A stretch of DNA of 11,804 nt from NCBI GenBank assembly GCA_015491585.1, contig WFVQ01000255.1, positions 1-11,804 of the forward strand. Direction: 5' to 3'. Below are positions 6,096 to 10,788 of the stretch, piece after piece. Position numbers and translations under genes: made by a program. The stretch's first letter is position 1. The number at the start of each line of letters is the position of its first letter. The DNA is from Deltaproteobacteria bacterium (GTDB lineage Bacteria; Desulfobacterota; Dissulfuribacteria; Dissulfuribacterales; S140-46). Under the pieces are notes generated by a model. That model saw only the letters and a list, made by a program, of their open reading frames with translations. It was not told the DNA's origin and searched no databases.

Positions 6096-7295
6096 TTAGA
6101 ATTGCCATCCAATACCCACGTTCCACCTGTATTCGTCGGCGGCGCGGGAGGATGCATAATCGACCACCTGGTAGTCGGCCTTGAGAACCAAGTTGGGAAC
6201 CGGATAGAATCCGACCCCTGCGGTCCAGACGGAACGCTCTCCTGCCGGATCCTCCTCAACGCCTTCACGGACCTCGCGTTGGGTATCAAGGGCCTCGTAT
6301 CGCACGAATACAGTGCTATCACTCCTTGACAGCCTGCCACGCTTCCACGAGTCAGGAAACCAACGGTATGCCCCCTCCAGATACCAGCCGAGTATCTCTT
6401 CGCCAGCTCCGTCCTGGGTCACATCCGAACCATCTATACGCTCCAACGCCCAGACCCCCTTCAGGTCCAGCCGCGAGAAGGTGTACTCAAAGTCAGCCGA
6501 AACTATGAATATGTCGCCATCCTTTCCAGGGTCCTCGCCACCGTTTCCATTGTCCAATCCACTTGCATATGCGCCCACACCGGCCCTCAGGAGATGTCTT
6601 CCAGCAAGGCCCGCCACCTCAAGCGGAAAAAGGTCCACACGCCCCATCACCGCAGGGTCGTTGAGGCTGGGCCTTTCGTTTATGCGGCCACCCCTGATAC
6701 CCTTAACTGGATCGAAGCCAGAGCCGTCGAGTCCTCCGGCCATGTACAACTGATACCTGAGGACCTGCCCCACGTGGCCGAAAAGGCCCACGCCGTCCGA
6801 AGACCACGTCGTTGGTATGATGTACTTTGCAAACAGTGGTCTCTCCACTCCATTGAAGGACGGCGGCTCGTGACGCTGATTAACTATCCCCAGTGGCGTG
6901 AGGAACCGCCCGATCCTCACATTGAAACCAGGGGAGAGAAGGAAATCCACATATCCCTGTTCGAGACTCACCTCTCCGTCGGACTCTCCCGAAACGAAGG
7001 CATGCTCCAACTCTATCTCGGAGTTGAAACGTATCCACTCCGAAAAATCATAACCCACATAGAAAACGAGCCTGTGGAAATCCACCTTGTCTTCCCCTCC
7101 GCTCTCGAAATTACCATGAATTTCACCGTAACCACCCAGATGGAACCTGCCTCCAAGGCCACCGTTCCCATCGAGCCGTTCCTCCAAACGCCTAACGCGC
7201 TCGTCCAGGCTCAACCCCTCCTCCGCTGCCCATGCCGATGAGAGCAGTTGTCCTGAAATCACCAACGCCGCCATGACTGCCTTTAAAATACGCAT
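6096..7295 (-). CDS. Outer-membrane porin-like beta-barrel (OprO/OprP type)
   Basis: A 399-residue predicted outer-membrane protein. Residues 1-23 form a signal peptide (cleavage near AWA-AEE), followed by a short coiled-coil-forming stretch (SLDERVRRLEERLD, 29-42), as in many trimeric porins. The rest alternates amphipathic strands and Gly/Asp-rich turns, with FHRLVFYVGYDFSEWIRF (73-90) and VRIGRFLTPLGIVN (126-139) typical of phosphate-selective-porin-like families. It ends in WNVGIGWQF, with the terminal Phe used for barrel assembly. The ATG at 7295 follows TAAGGAGG with good spacing. It heads the operon with the cytochrome and WXXGXW lipoproteins and is read from a consensus promoter with a DtxR-type operator near the start site. 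Substrate is unknown; family naming is by eye, while the barrel assignment is firm. Confidence 0.82.
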   Translation of the reverse strand: MRILKAVMAALVISGQLLSSAWAAEEGLSLDERVRRLEERLDGNGGLGGRFHLGGYGEIHGNFESGGEDKVDFHRLVFYVGYDFSEWIRFNSEIELEHAFVSGESDGEVSLEQGYVDFLLSPGFNVRIGRFLTPLGIVNQRHEPPSFNGVERPLFAKYIIPTTWSSDGVGLFGHVGQVLRYQLYMAGGLDGSGFDPVKGIRGGRINERPSLNDPAVMGRVDLFPLEVAGLAGRHLLRAGVGAYASGLDNGNGGEDPGKDGDIFIVSADFEYTFSRLDLKGVWALERIDGSDVTQDGAGEEILGWYLEGAYRWFPDSWKRGRLSRSDSTVFVRYEALDTQREVREGVEEDPAGERSVWTAGVGFYPVPNLVLKADYQVVDYASSRAADEYRWNVGIGWQF

Positions 7296-7326
7296 TTCCG
7301 CTCCTCCTTAATTTTGCCTTATTTTT

Positions 7327-7340
7327 TTAGGCATGCCTAA
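7327..7340 (-). promoter_or_regulatory. DtxR/MntR-type operator 1 (porin side)
   Basis: TTAGGCATGCCTAA is a perfect 14-bp palindrome. Its half-sites TTAGG/CCTAA match the half-sites of DtxR/IdeR-type boxes. It lies just downstream of the predicted porin transcription start and upstream of the porin ribosome-binding site, a position that suits repression. Its centre is 70 bp from that of operator 2. Confidence 0.8.
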
Positions 7341-7352
7341 CATGGGAACGGG

Positions 7353-7381
7353 ATAGTAGCCGAGGAAAAACCGCTTGTCAA
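7353..7381 (-). promoter_or_regulatory. Promoter of the porin-cytochrome operon
   Basis: Read on the minus strand, TTGACA (7381-7376) is a perfect -35, followed by a 17-bp spacer and TACTAT (7358-7353) as -10. The start site would fall near 7346, placing operator 1 at about +6 to +20. The -35 hexamer overlaps the -35 of the divergent regulator promoter. Confidence 0.7.
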
Positions 7382-7403
7382 GCATTTCTAAAAATATTAG
7401 GAT
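7375..7403 (+). promoter_or_regulatory. Promoter of the DtxR-family regulator gene
   Basis: TTGTCA (7375-7380) as -35, a 17-bp spacer and TAGGAT (7398-7403) as -10. The -10 lies inside operator 2, so metal-bound repressor would block its own promoter. The -35 shares 7376-7380 with the opposing porin promoter through the near-palindrome CTTGTCAAG (7374-7382). Confidence 0.6.
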
Positions 7404-7412
7404 TACCTAATA
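7395..7412 (+). promoter_or_regulatory. DtxR/MntR-type operator 2 (regulator side)
   Basis: TATTAGG-ATTA-CCTAATA has 7-bp perfect inverted arms around a 4-nt centre and shares TTAGG-N4-CCTAA with operator 1. It covers the -10 box of the regulator promoter, suggesting autoregulation. Confidence 0.78.
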
Positions 7413-7445
7413 AAGACAGGGGTTGAACTTATCCAAGGGGGCAAA

Positions 7446-7946
7446 ATGGGAAGGGAAAAGCTGAGCTCCAGCCAAGAAGACTATCTGGAGGCCATATATT
7501 GGACCATAGCCGACAAGCAGGGAGTGCGGGCAAAAGATATCGCGCAGCGCCTTGGGGTCAGCAACGCATCCGTTACAGGGGCGTTGAGGAGCCTCGCCAA
7601 GAAGGGTCTCATCAACTATGCGCCTTACGACGTAATTACCCTCACGGAAAAGGGAGAAGAGGCTGCAAGAGAAGTAGCCTGGAGGCACGAAACCCTACGT
7701 GACTTCTTCGTCAAGGTCCTTCTTGTGGACCAGGATACCGCCGATATCGCCGCATGCAAGATGGAACACGGCATCCCCAGGAAGATAATCGACCGGTTCA
7801 TCCACTTCATACACTTCATGGAAAGATGCCCGCTTGGAGGAGAGAGGCTAAAGGAGGACTTCAAGAAACACCTGGAGTGCAGGACCGGAAAAGTGGAATG
7901 CAAGGCGTGCAAAGCCGACACCGGCGCCTTGAAGGCCCGAGATTAG
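7446..7946 (+). CDS. DtxR/MntR-family metal-dependent transcriptional regulator
   Basis: A 166-residue repressor-type protein. Residues 7-70 form a winged helix-turn-helix: QEDYLEAIY, VRAKDIAQRLGVSNASVTGALRSLAKKGLI, then the wing YAPYDVITLTEKG. The dimerisation/metal domain follows, with RHETLRDFF (80-88) and ACKMEHGI (103-110). Candidate metal ligands are D12 and E15 (as D8 and E11 in MntR), H81 (as H77), C104 (as DtxR C102), E107 and H108. There is no C-terminal SH3 domain, which fits MntR-type length. The tail is unusual, with C128, C145, C152 and C155 (C-x6-C-x2-C). GGGGG precedes the ATG by 4 nt. Two TTAGG-N4-CCTAA sites upstream are its probable targets, controlling itself and the divergent porin operon. 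Whether it senses Fe(II) or Mn(II) cannot be told. Confidence 0.92.
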   Translation: MGREKLSSSQEDYLEAIYWTIADKQGVRAKDIAQRLGVSNASVTGALRSLAKKGLINYAPYDVITLTEKGEEAAREVAWRHETLRDFFVKVLLVDQDTADIAACKMEHGIPRKIIDRFIHFIHFMERCPLGGERLKEDFKKHLECRTGKVECKACKADTGALKARD

Positions 7947-8722
7947 TCACACCGCCCGGCACGAAACATATGGGAGAAACCCCTGTCGTAGAGCCTGGAC
8001 TTGCCCCCGCAGTGCTTATCAAGACACGGACCGACTATCACGACGGCCTGTCTCTCGATGCCCGCTTCCTCCACGAGGTCTGCAATCTCTGCAAGGGTCC
8101 CCTTGATGACCGCCTGTTCGGGCCATCCCACCCTGTATGCGACCATGACCGGCGCATCGTCTCCGTAGGATTCAGCCAATGACCTGGCCAGCGAACGGAT
8201 CATCTTCACGCTTAGATATATGACCATGCTGGCGCCATGAGACGCCAGCCGTTCCACGGCCTCCTGCTCCGGCACCGGGGTCCTGCCGGCAGCCCTGGTG
8301 AGGATCAGGGTTTGGGTCTTCTCGGGCACAGTGAACTCAATACCCTCGAGGGCGGCCGCTGCAAAGGCGGCGGTGACCCCAGGGACGACCTCCCAGGGCA
8401 CACCTCGGGCATCCAGCTCTGCTATCTGCTCGCGTATCGCCCCATAAAGAGAGGGATCACCCGAGTGGACCCTCGCCACCCGCTTCCCTGCAGCATGCCC
8501 GGAGGCCATCGCCTCCACTATGGCCTCCAGGTCCAGGGATGCGGTGTCCAACATCTCGGCGTCGTGACGCGCCCAGGCCATGACCTGGTCCTGGACCAGT
8601 GACCCTGCGTAAAGGATGAGATCGGCCGACTCGATCACCCGCTTTCCCTTGACCGTCACCAGCTCCGGATCTCCCGGCCCTGCGCCGACGAATACCACCG
8701 GCCACTCGCGCTTCGCGGACAC
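7943..8722 (-). CDS. cobM: Precorrin-4 / cobalt-precorrin-4 C11-methyltransferase (CobM/CbiF)
   Basis: A 259-residue SAM-dependent methylase that adds the C11 methyl group between the CobJ and CbiG steps. VVFVGAGPGDPEL (9-21) is the SAM loop; HSGDPSLYGA (86-95), VVPGVTAAFAAAA (112-124), TRAAGRTPVPE (142-152), YRVGWPEQ (196-203) and SRLYDRGFSHMFR (242-254) are the CobM/CbiF signatures. The GTG at 8722 was chosen because AGGGAGGG lies 4 nt upstream and it gives family length. Longer readings (ATG 8737, ATG 8869) lack a ribosome-binding site and add unconserved residues. It converges on the DtxR-family gene with stop codons overlapping by 4 bp. It is not adjacent to cbiG-cobJ although it works between them. 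Confidence 0.93.
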   Translation of the reverse strand: MSAKREWPVVFVGAGPGDPELVTVKGKRVIESADLILYAGSLVQDQVMAWARHDAEMLDTASLDLEAIVEAMASGHAAGKRVARVHSGDPSLYGAIREQIAELDARGVPWEVVPGVTAAFAAAALEGIEFTVPEKTQTLILTRAAGRTPVPEQEAVERLASHGASMVIYLSVKMIRSLARSLAESYGDDAPVMVAYRVGWPEQAVIKGTLAEIADLVEEAGIERQAVVIVGPCLDKHCGGKSRLYDRGFSHMFRAGRCD

Positions 8723-8737
8723 GTTTCCCTCCCTCAT
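8723..8737 (-). promoter_or_regulatory. cobM ribosome-binding site that decides the GTG start
   Basis: On the minus strand AGGGAGGG (8734-8727) lies 4 nt before GTG 8722. The overlapping ATG at 8737 has only GGCCCGTGGC before it and no Shine-Dalgarno match, so GTG is preferred. Confidence 0.75.
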
Positions 8738-8741
8738 GCCA

Positions 8742-8760
8742 CGGGCCTTCGACCGGCCCG
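8742..8760 (-). other. GC-rich inverted repeat in the cobM leader
   Basis: CGGGCC (8742-8747) and GGCCCG (8755-8760) flank a 7-nt loop just upstream of the cobM ribosome-binding site. It could fold in the cobM mRNA leader and affect translation. On the plus strand it is followed by GCCG and five T (8765-8769), but no plus-strand gene precedes it, so a terminator role is unlikely. The 198-bp gap between the cobM and flavodoxin-like gene starts otherwise holds another imperfect inverted repeat (8851-8874, centred on GGGGAATTTCCCC) and no clear promoter or cobalamin riboswitch. Confidence 0.4.
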
Positions 8761-8888
8761 GCCGTTTTTGAGAGTTTAAGCCAAAACATCCCCAAGCGCC
8801 AGGATCTTCCACGGAGAAGCTGGAGGGCAGGGGACGCATGGGGAAGCGGACCAGGGGGAATTTCCCCATCCTGGAGGGATTGCGCTTG

Positions 8889-8906
8889 CCAAAGAGGAGG
8901 CTTTGG
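8889..8906 (+). other. Hairpin with a Shine-Dalgarno-like loop upstream of the flavodoxin-like gene
   Basis: CCAAAG (8889-8894), loop AGGAGG (8895-8900), CTTTGG (8901-8906): a perfect 6-bp stem presenting a full AGGAGG in its loop. The GTG start lies 20 nt beyond the loop, too far for normal initiation, while a weaker AAGAGG (8913-8918) lies only 2 nt before it. The hairpin may influence translation, or be coincidental. Confidence 0.45.
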
Positions 8907-8920
8907 TCTATTAAGAGGCC

Positions 8921-9601
8921 GTGCCTGAGAACAACCCAAATGCCCCAAGGATAACCATCGTCTCCTTTTCGCTCAGCAATCAGACCAAGAAGCTGATCAG
9001 GGCATTCAAGGAGGGGCTGGCCTCTTCACCAGAGGCCGTGCAGGTGGAGCATCTAAGGCTGGCACCAACGGAAAGGATCCCCTTTCCCTTTCCGTCCATA
9101 CCAGCCACTATGCTGATGATGGTCAAGACCCTCTTCCGGGTCAGGATACCCATATCAGAGCTTCCGCTTGCTCCTTTGAGAGACAGCGGCCTGCTGGTGC
9201 TCGCAGGACCAACCTGGTCCTATAATCCGTGCGGCCCTGTGCTCTCCTTCCTCGACACCTATGGCGATCTCGCCATGTCCGGCCGCCCTGTCCTGCCCAT
9301 AATCTCGTGCCGCGGCTACTGGCGTCTTCACTGGCACTACCTCAAGGGCGAGATCCTGCGCCACGGCGGCACCCCCTTGGGCCCCTGGGTATTCACCCAC
9401 CCTTCCAAGGAGCCGTGGAGGACAATGGGTGTCTTCCTCACTGTTGCGGGCAAGCATCCGAGGCGTTTTCCGCTCCTGCGGAGGCACTATCCCCGCTATG
9501 GACACGACCGGAAGCAGCTACAAAGAGCGGCTGAAATGGGCGCCACGCTTCCGGCGTCTATGGCCGATCCAGAAGCCCTGAAGGGCCCTATAGTAGTGTG
9601 A
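8921..9601 (+). CDS. Flavodoxin-like fold protein, function unknown
   Basis: A 226-residue protein. The first strand ITIVSFSLSNQTKKLIRAF (11-29) matches a flavodoxin-type phosphate-binding loop (S-x-S-x-N-x-T). AGPTWSYNPCGPV (95-107) matches the second flavin-contact loop of NAD(P)H-oxidoreductase or flavodoxin-like proteins, and PVLPIISCRGYW (123-134) is the next core strand. The C-terminal third is basic and aromatic and I cannot assign it. The start is the GTG at 8921: an in-frame TAA at 8912-8914 leaves no earlier start, and no ATG occurs before residue 64. It diverges from cobM with a 198-bp gap and precedes hsp20. A flavin-dependent reductase role is plausible; any link to cobalamin chemistry rests on position only. 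No membrane segment or signal peptide is evident. Confidence 0.75.
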   Translation: MPENNPNAPRITIVSFSLSNQTKKLIRAFKEGLASSPEAVQVEHLRLAPTERIPFPFPSIPATMLMMVKTLFRVRIPISELPLAPLRDSGLLVLAGPTWSYNPCGPVLSFLDTYGDLAMSGRPVLPIISCRGYWRLHWHYLKGEILRHGGTPLGPWVFTHPSKEPWRTMGVFLTVAGKHPRRFPLLRRHYPRYGHDRKQLQRAAEMGATLPASMADPEALKGPIVV

Positions 9602-9607
9602 CCCCCC

Positions 9608-9635
9608 TTGACGCAGCAACTCCAATAATTATCTT
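9608..9635 (+). promoter_or_regulatory. Candidate hsp20 promoter
   Basis: TTGACG (9608-9613), a 16-bp spacer and TATCTT (9630-9635) give a modest sigma70-like match in the 91-bp gap before hsp20. The upstream CCCCCCTTGAC resembles a heat-shock sigma32 -35, but no CCCCAT-type -10 follows at the right distance. No CIRCE element is seen here. Confidence 0.35.
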
Positions 9636-9675
9636 CCCTTTAGAAAAAAACCAGTGATTACAATCATATCACCAC

Positions 9676-9692
9676 AAAAGGAGGTGATGACC
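9676..9692 (+). promoter_or_regulatory. Near-perfect Shine-Dalgarno of hsp20
   Basis: AAGGAGGTGAT (9678-9688) is complementary to the 16S rRNA 3' end over 11 nt, unusually long. It decides the start: ATG 9687 lies inside it and ATG 9654 before it, so ATG 9693 is used. Confidence 0.85.
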
Positions 9693-10136
9693 ATGTTGGA
9701 ACTCGCACCCTGGAGGCCGATGAAGGAACTCACCACCCTGAGAAGGGAAATGGATAGATTATGGGAAGATTTCTTCGGCAGGAGGGAACTCCTTGCCGAT
9801 GAAGGAGGCTGGGTGCCCGCAGTGGACGTATCCGAGGACAAGGAGAACGTGACCGTCAGAGCAGAGCTGCCTGGTATCGATCCCAAGGAGGTGGAGATCT
9901 CCCTAAGCGGAGACACCCTCAACATCAGGGGAGAGAAGAGGCAGCGCACCGAGAAGAAGGGCGAGAACTTCCACAGGATCGAAACCAGATGGGGACGGTT
10001 CAGCAGGAGCATACGGATACCCGTTCCCGTGGACCCGGACAAGATCGAGGCAAGATACCACAATGGAGTCTTGATCGTCACCATGCCCAAGAAGGAGGAG
10101 GTGAGGCCCAGGCAGATCGAGATAAAGACCTCGTAA
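9693..10136 (+). CDS. Hsp20 / alpha-crystallin small heat-shock protein
   Basis: A 147-residue small heat-shock protein, an ATP-independent holdase that keeps unfolding cytoplasmic proteins soluble and hands them to other chaperones. Residues 1-40 are the variable N-terminal arm (MLELAPWRPMKELTTLRREM, WEDFFGRR). The alpha-crystallin domain spans about 41-133: WVPAVDVSEDKENVTVRAELPG opens it and ARYHNGVLIVTMPK (120-133) carries the family A-x-x-x-NGVL motif. The tail contains the IxI anchor IEI at 142-144, which links dimers into oligomers. The start is fixed by the very strong ribosome-binding site 8 nt upstream. It is a single-gene unit with its own terminator. A specific gene symbol is not warranted. 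Confidence 0.95.
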   Translation: MLELAPWRPMKELTTLRREMDRLWEDFFGRRELLADEGGWVPAVDVSEDKENVTVRAELPGIDPKEVEISLSGDTLNIRGEKRQRTEKKGENFHRIETRWGRFSRSIRIPVPVDPDKIEARYHNGVLIVTMPKKEEVRPRQIEIKTS

Positions 10137-10158
10137 CCATCCCATCTCTTCCTGGGCT

Positions 10159-10184
10159 AAAGGCGGCTTACAGCCGCCTTTTTT
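10159..10184 (+). terminator. Intrinsic terminator of hsp20
   Basis: AGGCGGCT (10161-10168), a 3-nt loop, and AGCCGCCT (10172-10179) form a perfect 8-bp stem, extendable by A-T pairs at 10159-10160, and run straight into T at 10179-10184. It lies 22 nt after the hsp20 stop. Confidence 0.92.
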
Positions 10185-10233
10185 ATTTCAGGGTTTGTGC
10201 TATCTTTGCTCCACTGGATGAATGGAGCACGAC

Positions 10234-10788
10234 ATGGGCGGAACGTTAATCCTGGGAGGGACCAGGAGCGGGAAAAGCAGGCTTGCCCTCCTGTTGGGGG
10301 AAAAGAGGCTAAAGGGGGGAGAACACGGCCTCTTCATAGCCACAGCCACGCCCAGCGACCAGGAGATGGAGGAGCGCATAAAGCGCCACAAGCTGGAACG
10401 CGGCCCGCACTGGAAGACCGTTGAGGAGCCCGTGGAGCTGCTCACGGCCCTGGAGCAGGCAGAGGGCATCTATCCTGTTATCATAGTCGATTGCATCACC
10501 CTGTGGCTCTCGAACCTGTTGGCGAAAGGCACCAATGCAGAAGAGACAGAGGCTATGGGAGAGGCCCTTGGCCATACGGTCGCGGGCTCCAGTTCGCACA
10601 TCATACTGGTCTCAAACGAACTTGGCATGGGCACTGTCCCTTCGCATCCGCTGGCGAGGCGCTTCAGGGACGCGGCCGGCAGGGTCAACCAATCCCTCGC
10701 CGCATCGTGTGCCACCGTGATCCTCGCCGTGGCGGGCATCCCCATGTACATCAAGGGAGGCGGAAATGGACGAGAGGAAGCTGCATAA
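10234..10788 (+). CDS. cobU: Adenosylcobinamide kinase / adenosylcobinamide-phosphate guanylyltransferase (CobU/CobP)
   Basis: A bifunctional enzyme of nucleotide-loop assembly: it phosphorylates adenosylcobinamide and then transfers GMP to give adenosyl-GDP-cobinamide. Read from ATG 10234 it has 184 residues. The Walker A motif GGTRSGKS is at 8-15. RIKRHKLERGPHW (48-60) contains His52 at the position of the guanylylated histidine of Salmonella CobU. IIVDCITLWLSNLL (83-96) is the Walker B region, and SNELGMGTVPSHPLARRFRDAAG (127-149) and AGIPMYIK (167-174) are the conserved C-terminal blocks. ATG 10222 is an alternative start adding four residues; 10234 is preferred because GGAG lies 6 nt before it and homologues begin right before the first strand. 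The gene overlaps cobT by 23 bp. Confidence 0.93.
   Translation: MGGTLILGGTRSGKSRLALLLGEKRLKGGEHGLFIATATPSDQEMEERIKRHKLERGPHWKTVEEPVELLTALEQAEGIYPVIIVDCITLWLSNLLAKGTNAEETEAMGEALGHTVAGSSSHIILVSNELGMGTVPSHPLARRFRDAAGRVNQSLAASCATVILAVAGIPMYIKGGGNGREEAA

Noticed and set aside
6080..6340. Extension of the cytochrome lipoprotein upstream to 6340
   Set aside because: The added 87 residues overlap the porin coding sequence in another frame and would bury the signal peptide inside the protein.
6594..7241. 215-codon plus-strand open frame inside the porin region
   Set aside because: Antisense of the porin gene; composition and lack of any recognisable motif mark it as a shadow.
8723..8869. N-terminal extension of cobM to an ATG at 8869
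   Set aside because: The added 49 residues are unconserved, no ribosome-binding site precedes that ATG, and AGGGAGGG sits before the GTG at 8722, which gives the family length.
8723..8920. Cobalamin riboswitch in the cobM leader
   Set aside because: I looked for a B12-box-like core (GCC-AGGAGACC-type) and the surrounding conserved loops on the minus strand and found none; only short inverted repeats are present.
9601..9692. Sigma32-type or CIRCE control of hsp20
   Set aside because: CCCCCCTTGAC resembles a heat-shock -35 but no CCCCAT-like -10 follows at usable distance, and no TTAGCACTC repeat is present.
10222..10233. cobU start at ATG 10222
   Set aside because: Not excluded, but ATG 10234 has GGAG at 6 nt and fits the family N-terminus better, so it was preferred.
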